A DNA stretch of 36,619 nucleotides from Chloroflexota bacterium (GTDB lineage: Bacteria; Chloroflexota; Anaerolineae; Aggregatilineales; J027). Positions within the stretch are counted from its first letter, which is position 1. The number at the start of each line of letters is the position of its first letter. Both the position numbers and the translations under genes were made by a program. Location of the stretch: assembly GCA_010092845.1 (NCBI GenBank), contig JAADYW010000064.1, positions 1 through 36,619 of the forward strand, written 5' to 3'. The notes beneath the pieces were generated by a model that ran no database searches, was not told the origin of the DNA, and worked only from the letters and a program-made list of their open reading frames with translations. This document shows positions 1 through 8,700 of the stretch, piece after piece.

Positions 1-1
1 G

Positions 2-1075
2 TTCACGTACCACAATCTCAACCGGCTGGAAGTCGAAGAGGCTCATGCCGGCGATATCGTGGCTTTCGCCGGCCCCGAGGTCATCAATATCAGTGATACC
101 ATTGCCCACTCGGATGTCATCGAACCATTGCCGCCGATTCACGTCGAGGAGCCAACTGTACGTATGACCTTTGGTGTCAACACTTCACCCTTTGCCGGCC
201 GGGAAGGCAAAACGGGCTGGGGGACATCGCGTCGTCTGCGCCAGCGCCTCGTTGACGAGACACGCCGCAACGTCGCCCTGCGTGTGGAAGATGGTAATTC
301 GCCGGACCGATTCATTGTCAGCGGCCGCGGTGAGCTACATCTGGGTATTCTGATCGAGACCATGCGCCGCGAAGGCTACGAGTTCGAGGTCAGTAAACCA
401 GAGGTGATCTTCAAAGAGGATCCAACCACTGGTGGTTTGTTGGAGCCGATTGAGGAAGTCTATATTGAAGTTGCCGACAACGCAGTGGGCACCGTGGTCG
501 AGCTCCTAGGTGAGCGCCGTGGCGAAATGCTGGATATGTACAGCGAGAACGCCACAACGTTCATGCGCTATCTGGTGCCAACACGGCTACTAATCGGCTT
601 CCAGTCTAACTTCATGCGTGCGACGGGGGGCCTGGGGCAGATTCATAGCATCTTCCATAGCTATGCACCGCTCTCGGGTGAGGTGCCAGGTCGCCGCTTT
701 GGGAGCCTGGTTGCCTGGGAAAACGGAACATCAACCTCCTATGCACTGCTTAGCGGCCAGCAACGAGGTGCTTTCTTCATCGGTCCCGGGGTCGATGTTT
801 ACGAAGGTATGGTAGTGGGCGAGCATATCCGCCCCGAGGACCTGGCGGTTAATGTCGCCAAAGCGAAACACGTCACCAACCATCGCGGTAAGCCCAAGGA
901 GACGGTTGACGGCCTGACGCCGCCACGGGATATGAGCCTGGATGACTGTATCGAGTTTCTGGCCGATGACGAACTGCTTGAGGTCACGCCGAAAAGTCTT
1001 CGCCTGCGCAAACGCATCCTCAATAACGAGCAGCGCATGAAGGAAGAGAAGCGTCGTAAAGCACTTCTGGCCTAG
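2..1075 (+). CDS. typA: TypA/BipA ribosome-associated GTPase, C-terminal part (5' end outside window)
   Basis: Translational GTPase of the EF-G/LepA superfamily that binds the 70S ribosome and supports 50S assembly and stress or cold growth. Only the later part is here. The frame is open from base 2, and the G domain with its nucleotide-binding motifs lies upstream of the window. The segment covers the end of domain II (AGDIVAFAG), domain III with the family signature SGRGELHLGIL (about nt 320-350), a domain V-like part (LLGERRGEMLDMY, then TRLLIGFQSNFM and the TGGLG segment) and the TypA-specific C-terminal domain ending in basic helices. The usual TRGLIG here reads TRLLIG. About 358 residues are present of a family length near 600. 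The gene is convergent with the FHA gene; a hairpin without a T-tract lies between them. Confidence 0.95.
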   Translation, partial: FTYHNLNRLEVEEAHAGDIVAFAGPEVINISDTIAHSDVIEPLPPIHVEEPTVRMTFGVNTSPFAGREGKTGWGTSRRLRQRLVDETRRNVALRVEDGNSPDRFIVSGRGELHLGILIETMRREGYEFEVSKPEVIFKEDPTTGGLLEPIEEVYIEVADNAVGTVVELLGERRGEMLDMYSENATTFMRYLVPTRLLIGFQSNFMRATGGLGQIHSIFHSYAPLSGEVPGRRFGSLVAWENGTSTSYALLSGQQRGAFFIGPGVDVYEGMVVGEHIRPEDLAVNVAKAKHVTNHRGKPKETVDGLTPPRDMSLDDCIEFLADDELLEVTPKSLRLRKRILNNEQRMKEEKRRKALLA

Positions 1076-1101
1076 GTGGTAGCTGCTGGATGGTGGATGA
1101 A

Positions 1102-1130
1102 ATGGGCGTATCCAGACCGGATATGCCCAT
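1102..1130. terminator. Hairpin between convergent typA and FHA genes, no T-tract
   Basis: ATGGGCGTATCC (1102-1113) pairs with GGATATGCCCAT (1119-1130) over a 5-nt loop: 12 pairs, one of them G-U when read on the + strand. No run of T follows on either side, so it is not a textbook intrinsic terminator. Its position between two converging stop codons suggests a shared 3' end or stability hairpin. Confidence 0.5.
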
Positions 1131-1150
1131 AGTGCGCTGCAATCGGAGTA

Positions 1151-2338
1151 CTAGCCCTGACTCGCCTGTGTATCCCGATATTCGAGGGTGAAATCCCCAA
1201 TTGTGACGCGGTCCCCGTCCTGCAACAGATGCAACTCTCCAGGAGATGCTTGCTGGTCGTTGAAAAGGGTCCCTGTGCCACTCGGTTCCACCGCAACCTG
1301 ATATCCCTCGGCGGTCAACTTGAGCGTTAGATGCTGGCTGGCAACTTTGATGCTGTTCAAAGACACATCATTGCGACTAGAACGTCCAATGGCGAACAGA
1401 TCCATGGCCAGGGGGATCCTGGCTACCGGCTCAGATTGACCGCGTTTCCAGACCAGAACCCAATCCCGTACTGGCTGCGCTGGCTTGGGCATAGCAAAGC
1501 GGATGACAACATCCCGCTGATTTGATGGCGAAACGCCTGCCTCTGTAGCGGAGAAAGATGTAGGCTTACGTTTTTCAGCCGTTTGTGCCAGCAGACTCGT
1601 CCGCATGTTGCGCTTCAGATACATACTGAAACGAGTCAAAAACCTGGTGGCGGAGTCCTGCATGGCCTGCTTGATGTGTTCCGGGTCGCCGGTCAGGGCT
1701 TCTTCAAGTATGCTTCCCAGGTTGCTCAGGCTGCGCGGAACGGGGATTTCATGATCCGCAAAGACATCGATCATTTGATTGATGGTCTCGCTGGCCCATC
1801 GAATCTGGCCTTCATCGCCAGACTGCAGTGCAGATTTAAGGGCAACCATGCGTTCATTCAGGATTTGCCAGCCGCGTTTGCTCGCTTCCGGATCGTCCTC
1901 AATGGCTGCTGGTGACTGGTCTGTCAGCGCAGCAAACACTGCCCTCAGCCGCGCCCCACCGCCGGAAGACAGGAATATGCGCGTGGCTTTCGCATCAGCG
2001 TTCAGGCGCGCGGACCAATCATAGAGTTGTTCACCGAGCTGCCCTTTGCCCTCCGTCTGCCACCAGTCCACAATCCCATTCTGGAGGCGATCCAGCATGG
2101 TTTCGAGCTGCTGGCTGGCCTCGGCTTGAAGCTCATCCATAACGGCAGCGATCTGGCCAGCGCGCCAGGCCTTCACATCCGCAGGATCGACCTGGAATTG
2201 CAGGATGAATTCTGGATCAACCCAGTACCGCTGCCCCCAAACTGAGTATATATCAGCGTCACCTGGTAACAGCTCGGCCTCATCAGGCACCAGGAAAAAC
2301 CACTCACGTAACTGGTCGGTGTAGAGCGTATGTGCCAC
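1151..2338 (-). CDS. FHA-domain protein with unknown helical N-terminal region
   Basis: 395 aa, apparently cytoplasmic: no signal peptide or membrane segment is visible. The last ~85 residues (about 308-390) form a forkhead-associated domain, a phosphothreonine-binding module. Visible motifs are GRSSRNDV (318-325), the S-x-H pair (S334, H336) and LQDGDRVTIGDFTLEY. The usual NGT loop is replaced by GTGTLFND. The first ~300 residues are acidic, helix-rich and not recognised. A GTG start is chosen, preceded by a GAGGA ribosome site about 9 nt upstream; no ATG is available nearby. It lies downstream of the Ser/Thr kinase gene and its secreted partner on the same strand, beyond a terminator-like palindrome, so it is a natural reader of that kinase's products. 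That link is inference from position. Confidence 0.85.
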   Translation of the reverse strand: MAHTLYTDQLREWFFLVPDEAELLPGDADIYSVWGQRYWVDPEFILQFQVDPADVKAWRAGQIAAVMDELQAEASQQLETMLDRLQNGIVDWWQTEGKGQLGEQLYDWSARLNADAKATRIFLSSGGGARLRAVFAALTDQSPAAIEDDPEASKRGWQILNERMVALKSALQSGDEGQIRWASETINQMIDVFADHEIPVPRSLSNLGSILEEALTGDPEHIKQAMQDSATRFLTRFSMYLKRNMRTSLLAQTAEKRKPTSFSATEAGVSPSNQRDVVIRFAMPKPAQPVRDWVLVWKRGQSEPVARIPLAMDLFAIGRSSRNDVSLNSIKVASQHLTLKLTAEGYQVAVEPSGTGTLFNDQQASPGELHLLQDGDRVTIGDFTLEYRDTQASQG

Positions 2339-2435
2339 GGATTGTTATCCTCTGGGGCTATTTCGAGTAGTGATCTTTGTTAGGTGTAGATTACCGTAGC
2401 CAGTACAAATAGGCCAGTTCCGAGTGGCGGACAAT

Positions 2436-2471
2436 AACAGGCAGGTGCACTCGCGAGTGCACCTGCCTGTT
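2436..2471 (-). terminator. 36-bp perfect palindrome, probable terminator of the kinase operon
   Basis: The left arm AACAGGCAGGTGCACTCG is followed directly by its exact reverse complement (18-nt arms, no spacer). It lies 35 bp beyond the stop codon of the secreted-protein gene. Read on the minus strand it is followed by a weak T-rich stretch (TTATTGT). It most likely ends the kinase/secreted-protein transcript before the FHA gene. A protein-binding site is the alternative. Confidence 0.6.
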
Positions 2472-2506
2472 TTCCAGATGCAGAGCTGTGGGCTGGAACT
2501 GCGTTT

Positions 2507-3571
2507 CTATTCCTCAGGAGACTGGATTTCTACGAACCAGCCTTCCAGGATGACCCTTCCGTGCGCGGGGACATTGACAATAAGCCTGCCCTCAGGTGTG
2601 ACATCATCGACGACAATCTCGCCATTATGAGTGCCAATAGGTGAGAAGGGATCGTCTTCAAAATAAACTTTCACCTGTATTCCAGGAATAGTCATGGGCG
2701 CAACGCGTTGTCCGGGCTCAAAAGCTGGGTCGCGTACGTATTCTGAACCTCCCAGGGAAATCTGCATCATGCCGCCCCCGTAGTAGCGGGTATAGATGCC
2801 CCATTGAGGGTAAATGCGCATATTCTCGACGCGCATGATGTTATACAGGTCCAGTGCCTCGTCCTCCCGTTCGATGAGCTTGAGGAAAGAACTCACCGGC
2901 GTGATTGACACCGCAATGGCGTCGTCCATGGTATCGCGGGTAAAGGCCGCTTCTAGGAGGAATTGCTTATTGGAGATCAGCATCAGGGACAGATCATTTG
3001 TTTTGCCTGACGAGAGCGTAACCTGGATGGGTGCCTGATCGAGCTGGAGCATCTGAAAGCTGCTCAATCCCCCGAGCTGGTATTGTTCCGGTATGAAAAC
3101 GCCCAGCGCACCTAAAATCGCTTCGCCTAAGACGGCTTCGCCGGTAGTACTCACGAACAAAGCCTGGTTAGTCGTCATAATAATGGGTACGGTGGCAACG
3201 CGATCGCGCAGCTCAGTGAATGTGCTTGAACACAGTTCGTCTTGAGCAACGCCCTCGATCGTATAGGCGTTCGCTACAACCCCCGCCCGGCGGTAGCTAC
3301 CATTGTGGGCATTGGGTTCGATATTCTGCAATTGAGCGACCACGCCAGGTTCGGCACTATAGAGGGTCACACGCACGTCTTGCGGAAAGACAAATCCAAC
3401 CACTTCTGTGTTTGTGAAGCCGATAAGCTCCACCTCTTGCGAAAATACGTTTTCGACACAGAGATACGTGAATCTCTCGTTAGCCGCGTTTTGCGCATAG
3501 CTGGCGGTGGGGATCAGAATCAGTGAGATGACCAGCGCTAACACAATGATCCCACTGCTTGTCTTCATCAT
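2507..3571 (-). CDS. Secreted protein of unknown function, partner of the Ser/Thr kinase
   Basis: 354 aa. The frame is open further upstream, but the start is placed at the MMKTSSG methionine because GAGGAG sits 7 nt before it and a clean signal peptide follows: basic start, hydrophobic core to residue 22, and cleavage likely after ASYA (residue 26). No membrane segment is seen after that, so it should be exported. The mature part is beta-rich with no family I recognise; it contains a conserved-looking GGGMMQISLGGSEY stretch and ends with a segment resembling a small beta-sandwich (DVTPEGRLIVNVPAHGRVILEGWFVEI). Its ribosome site overlaps the stop codon of the kinase gene (11-bp gap), so the two are almost certainly co-transcribed and translationally coupled. 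Function unknown; a ligand or extracellular partner of the kinase ectodomain is a guess from position. Confidence 0.8.
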   Translation of the reverse strand: MMKTSSGIIVLALVISLILIPTASYAQNAANERFTYLCVENVFSQEVELIGFTNTEVVGFVFPQDVRVTLYSAEPGVVAQLQNIEPNAHNGSYRRAGVVANAYTIEGVAQDELCSSTFTELRDRVATVPIIMTTNQALFVSTTGEAVLGEAILGALGVFIPEQYQLGGLSSFQMLQLDQAPIQVTLSSGKTNDLSLMLISNKQFLLEAAFTRDTMDDAIAVSITPVSSFLKLIEREDEALDLYNIMRVENMRIYPQWGIYTRYYGGGMMQISLGGSEYVRDPAFEPGQRVAPMTIPGIQVKVYFEDDPFSPIGTHNGEIVVDDVTPEGRLIVNVPAHGRVILEGWFVEIQSPEE

Positions 3572-3582
3572 ACGAGAACTCC

Positions 3583-5367
3583 TCAGCGTTCCTGGATACA
3601 TCGAAATCCAATTCCCTCGATCTCTGAAGCAGTGTTGCCGCGATAACTCAAACTGCCATCTGTCTCCAACACAGGGTTCCCTTCTGACTGATGTACATCC
3701 GAGACCCATTCCGGGCGCATTCGGTGGCCATCGATTGCGATGACTTCAGCCGCAGTTGGTAGGCGTCCGCCTGTTGCCTCACAGAATTCCTTGGCACCGC
3801 TATACGGCATACTGTCGATGATTACCTCACCATAGGCGGGATTGCTGTATTCACCCATATCTCCGGGCGTGATTCTACAGGCTGCACAATTGTGGTGCAT
3901 GTCGTTGGTCACATAGTCAGTGAGGATAAGAAGCGGTGCTTCCGGTGTGGCAGTCCCCGTCAGTATCGTAGCCGCGCTTTCTGTTGCTGTGGATAGGACG
4001 GTTGCCGTATTGCTGGGCATCGCAGTTGGTGAGTCGCTTGGTGGGGGGAGTGTGCTGGATGGCGGGGGCGTTTCCGTAGTGCCACTGGCTATCTGTGTCT
4101 CTGTTTCTGGCCCTGCAACGTTAGGTGAAGGTATGGTCTGCGAGCCTGTCACCTCGACCTGTGCATCAGACTCGTCTAGCGCATCATCAGAATCACCCTG
4201 CTCGTTCGCCGGCGATAGCAGATTCGCGTTGTTGCCATGGACCGCTACAGAGTTTGGGTGATTATCCTCTTCACCCCCGGACAGGTAGAGCATCCCTAGA
4301 ATCATGGGCACCACCAGCAGGATCACCACGCCGCTCCAAACAAGGGGTCTGGTATCCCGTGGCTTGCGGGTCACGGTCACGGTCGGCGGTGGGGTTGAAG
4401 GAGGCACTGAAGCAGGCTGATCCACCATGCCCGCCGCCAGGACCTTGATGGGTATTTCTGTTGTGGGCAGTTCCGTTCCCAGGATGAAAGTGTAAAAAGC
4501 AGTTGATGGCCCTGGGCAGTCTATGATGGCGCTTTCGAAAGCTCGGGCAAAGGCTGTACAGCTCTCGAAACGCTCGTCTGGCTCTTTGGCCAACACCCGA
4601 TTGATGATCTCATCCAGTGCTGGGGGAAAGTCCCGATTGTTGTTGCTGATCAAGGGAGGTGGTGGCTCTTCAAGATGCTTGTACATCAAACGGTGCGGCG
4701 TCGGTGCCTCAAATGGAACCCGACCCGCCAGCAGCTCATATACAATAAGGCCCAGGGAGTATTGATCTGTCGCGGGCTTTGGTTGTTCTGCGTTCCACTG
4801 TTCAGGCGCCATATATACTGGGGTACCGGTGATTTTCTGGCTCGTGCCCTGGGTGTCATAAACAAGTCGGGCGATGCCGAAATCTACCAGGACGGCGTGC
4901 CCCTGGTTGTCAAACATGATGTTGGCTGGCTTAATGTCACAGTGGATCACACCACGTTGGTGGGCATAGTCCAGCGCATTGGCAACCGCGCGCAATAGAC
5001 TACTGATCTCACCCAAGGAGGGCAATGGGTTCAGGGTGTAGGCTCGGGCGTGCAAGCGGTCCAATAGCGAGCCACCTTGGAGTAGCCGCATCACGACATA
5101 GCTCAGCCCGCGCTCAGTGCCATAGTCATAGACGGGAACAATGTGCAGGTGTTCTAAAGATGCAGCGGTCTCGGCTTCGCACGTGAAGCGATCCCGATAG
5201 CCTGGCTCAGCCGCCATCGCCGTGGGTAGGATCTTCACAGCGACCTCACGCCTGAGGTTGGTCTGATAGGCGCGATAGACTGCCCCCATTCCTCCATCAC
5301 CAGCTTTGGCGACGAGGTGATACTTGTTTCCCAGGACCTGTCCCCTCAGTTCAGGAAGTTGGTGCAT
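3583..5367 (-). CDS. Membrane Ser/Thr protein kinase with FGE-sulfatase-like ectodomain
   Basis: 594 aa Hanks-type kinase. The kinase domain spans about 13-280: glycine loop AGDGGMGAVY (22-31), VAVK lysine K45, catalytic loop HCDIKPAN (142-149, D144), DFG (162-164) and APE (187-189). The usual HRD is HCD, so it is a non-RD kinase. A membrane helix follows at about 344-363. A Ser/Thr/Pro-rich linker (about 405-475) leads to a ~115-residue extracellular end with Cys494 and Cys497 (NCAAC), AKEFCEATGGRLPTAAEV and a terminal GFRC. Those last motifs are hallmarks of the formylglycine-generating-enzyme/C-type-lectin-like fold, but the domain is much shorter than a full FGE (>200 aa), so a binding rather than catalytic role is likely. 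PASTA repeats are absent. It is the first gene of a leftward unit with a secreted protein, followed by an FHA protein. Confidence 0.92.
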   Translation of the reverse strand: MHQLPELRGQVLGNKYHLVAKAGDGGMGAVYRAYQTNLRREVAVKILPTAMAAEPGYRDRFTCEAETAASLEHLHIVPVYDYGTERGLSYVVMRLLQGGSLLDRLHARAYTLNPLPSLGEISSLLRAVANALDYAHQRGVIHCDIKPANIMFDNQGHAVLVDFGIARLVYDTQGTSQKITGTPVYMAPEQWNAEQPKPATDQYSLGLIVYELLAGRVPFEAPTPHRLMYKHLEEPPPPLISNNNRDFPPALDEIINRVLAKEPDERFESCTAFARAFESAIIDCPGPSTAFYTFILGTELPTTEIPIKVLAAGMVDQPASVPPSTPPPTVTVTRKPRDTRPLVWSGVVILLVVPMILGMLYLSGGEEDNHPNSVAVHGNNANLLSPANEQGDSDDALDESDAQVEVTGSQTIPSPNVAGPETETQIASGTTETPPPSSTLPPPSDSPTAMPSNTATVLSTATESAATILTGTATPEAPLLILTDYVTNDMHHNCAACRITPGDMGEYSNPAYGEVIIDSMPYSGAKEFCEATGGRLPTAAEVIAIDGHRMRPEWVSDVHQSEGNPVLETDGSLSYRGNTASEIEGIGFRCIQER

Positions 5368-5763
5368 CAGATCATCTTTCGCTTTAGACCATCTAGAACC
5401 ATATCAGATGATAATGTCAGCAAGGAGCGCATCTCGGTAGTGCGGGAAACTATGTCAACTCACTACACTCATGCTATAAGCATTCTTGCCTACGGATTGC
5501 CAGGCAAGGAATTCAGTAGGTGGATGCAATTCCACTACATTGTCCTCATGATGCGAAATACAGACTTCTGCGCCCCAGAGTGTTAACGCATGCTTATTAT
5601 AGCATGGTCAACGGTGCCACAAAACAACCCTTCAGGAATTTCACAAATTTTTCGCTAGGCGTCGGACAGATAGTAGCTCGGAGGGCCCCCACCCCATTTG
5701 TCCGGCGACAGGGATTCTCGATACAATAACGGTGAAACGCTGTTCTAGCGGGGAGCACCGACA
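5368..5763. other. 396-bp divergent intergenic region between kinase and propeller genes
   Basis: No convincing gene is seen. It must hold the promoters of both divergent genes. It contains an inverted repeat CTTGCCT-N10-AGGCAAG (about 5488-5511), a short GTGGA/TCCAC stem (5520-5535) and an imperfect pair of half-sites around 5661-5671 and 5696-5709 (CGGACAGAT against ATTTGTCCG) that overlaps the predicted -35 box of the propeller gene. A TTGACA (5458-5453, minus strand) has no good -10 partner, so the kinase promoter was not located. Confidence 0.5.
5698..5727 (+). promoter_or_regulatory. Candidate sigma-70-type promoter of the propeller gene
   Basis: TTGTCC (5698-5703), 18-bp spacer, TACAAT (5722-5727), placing transcription start near 5734, about 30 nt before the ATG. 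One arm of an imperfect inverted repeat overlaps the -35 box, which would suit a regulator site. Confidence 0.5.
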
Positions 5764-8700
5764 ATGTGGCGGGACGTCTGCTATCGGTTGATAATAGCGC
5801 TGCTCGTGCTGTTTATGGTATCCGGCGAAAGCACACAGCGCCCCACCCAGGCTCAGCAGGCTTCACCTCCGCGTCTGCAATATTTGACGGAGCTGGGAGG
5901 CCCCATCCGCGCAGTTGAGATTGACGGTGTTGACGCCGTGCTGGCTGAGGGGGAATCGATCGTCCGCGTGCCCCTGCTTGGCACGTCGGCCTATCAGGCT
6001 ACCCAGCGCTTGACGCTGCGCTATGGTCCTGTGCTTGATCTCAAGCAGACAGAACAGGCCTTGTATGCTGTGACCGCCAGTCATCTAGTTGTGGTGAGCC
6101 GGCCGGCCGGCTCAATTCGTGCAGCAATACGGGGCGGGGGAGAGCGCATTGACCTCTGGCAAAACATGCTGGCAGTTTCCAGCCGTGAGCATGGCGTACG
6201 GTTGTTTGCTATTCAATCCGAGGGCGATCTGCGTTCCCTAGGAACCGTAGCAACGCCAAGCGAGGTCCATCAAACCGTCTTCACCAGCCGAGGCCTGCTG
6301 GCTGTACCCGATCGCTCAACAGGGTTGCGGCTCGTTGTGCCCGGCGAGCAGCATCAGGTGCAGGGCGTTCTTTCCGAGATTGGTGGAAGCACGACAATTG
6401 CGAGCTTTGACCAGTGGGTCTTTGTGAGCGCTGAGCAGCAACTTTACAGTGTTGATGCCAGTGGACAGCAGGGGCTGCGCCTGGCGGGTGTGTATAGCCC
6501 GGCCCAGACACCGCAAGATTTCGCTAGGTGGGGTAAGCACCTTGCGATTGCGGATGGAGACAACGGTCTCAAGCTCTACACCATCGATCGGAGCACAGGC
6601 GAGCTTAAGTACGAGAATGCACGTGTCGTGTTGCCGGCAAATACAGTGGCGATTTCACCAGATGGTCAGTATCTGCTTGTTGCTGAGCTCCAGGGAATAC
6701 GGATATACGATGCGACCCGCTTTCCGGCCTGGGATGTAGTCGGCTTTGTGCCGCTCTGGGAGCCGGCACGTCGTATACGTTTCATTGGTGACGGGTTGGC
6801 ATTGTTGGCCTTGGGGAACGGTGGCTTGGCCGTTCTGGATGTCGCAAGTGGGAACATCCTGGCCACGGTTCCTTTCGCGGGACCTGTCCGGGATGCTATT
6901 GCTCACCCGGTCTATCCAACAGTCCTGTATGTGCTATTGGGCGATGGGCGCCTGGTTACCCTGGGCTTTGGGCCCTCATATACCAGTACGCCAAATGTGT
7001 ACAGCGATTTGCCTTTGCCAGGTCAGCCAGGCAGGCTTTCGGTCGACGAAATAGGCGGATATTTGGCGGTAGCATCAGGGAGAGCGGGGCTACAGGTTTT
7101 CGCGTTAGGGTATCATCCGACCGAGCCCCTCCCGGTGGCCATTCATCCTGCTCATGATCTTAATACCCCCGGCATCACTCATGTCGACTATCTGGACGAT
7201 AGCCGCTGGACAGTGCTTGATTCTGGTCAGCTTCGTCTACTCCACATTGACAATCGATCGGTTCGGCAGGTGGATACGTTCCCTACCCAGAGCAACGCCC
7301 TTACCGCTACCTCGCTGGATTTGGTGCTCGTGGGTGAACCCGGCAAAATCAGTGCTTTCACGACAGATGGCCATCGATTGTCGTTCTCAGCCGCTTATGT
7401 TAACCCGGGAAGTTTTCAGGACGCGTATGCCGCCCTCGGCCAGCTTATGTTAGCCACTGAGACGGGCGAGTTGATATTGCTGGACGTAAGCGATCCCACG
7501 CTACCAAAGGAACAACGTGCTATCCCGGTGCCGTTTGCGGTGCATCGCATTGCAGTCGAAGGTGACGATTTGCTGCTGGTCTCTCCCAATGAAGGAATGC
7601 TCCATATGCGCTTTCCGCTCCTGAGTGCGGATCAGGCGCAGAGCGAACCGATGATCGTGGGACACTATCGACCTGCGCAGCAGATTCGATGGATGTTACC
7701 TCTGGCTGACGGAAGCATAGGCCTAGCTGGTGACGGTTGGTATCAATGGCACGTTGGTCAGGCCGGGCCAGTCCTCTTGGGTGATCGTGCTCCGATCGCG
7801 GGCGTCGGCATTGGGGAAGGTACCATTCTCCTTGGCAGTGATTACCGGCTCTATCACCTCGATCCACACGGCAATGTCACTGAGGGAAACGCTTCGCTGT
7901 ATGGTGTTTCGGTGGCCGCGGATCAGGAGACCGTCTGGCTTCTGACTCCTGATGGCCGCTTGATTACGGTCGCAATTGAGACGATGCAGCCGGTTGGAAT
8001 GGAACGTATCTTGCCACCGGAATCGGCTCCAACGCTGTTGATTGCCTACAGAGGAACACTGCTGATTGGGACCCGAAGGGGGGAGGTGTGGCGCATCCCA
8101 AACGATTTGTCACAACCGGCTGCTACTTTTGCCTCTAATCTGGGCGGGCCGGTGACTGATATCCAGGTTATGCCTTCCGGTGAGCTGCTGGTCAGTGCGG
8201 GAGAGGGGGGCCTATGGTGGATCCAGGGTGACGATGTTGAGTCGCTAGGCATCGCAGCGCACGCCGGAAATCATGCGGCCATGGCGACTGCTGTCGATCC
8301 CGAAGGTGACTGGATCGCGGTGGCCACAGGTGCCTGCGGCTTGCGTGTGATCGATCTAGCGGCATGGCGCGCCGATCCTGCCCATACTGAGGCTTTTGCT
8401 ATCTGGACGGATAGTCCGGTTTCGGATGTTCATTTCCTGGATGCACACCGTCTAATTGCTCTGGTCAATGATCGTGCAGTTCTGTTTCGCCTTAATCCCG
8501 ATGGGGACCCCGATCACCCCCCGGTACCGTATCGCCATGCATCCCAGAGCGTGACTGGTAGCTCTCTGGAGCGGCTTGAATGGGATGTGGACGCGCCAGA
8601 TTGCCTCGATCTGCGCTACGAGGTGTGGATAGAAGACGAACTGGTTGGTATCACACATCAGAAATTCTGGCCACTGGACATGAAATCTGCCCATGACCTG

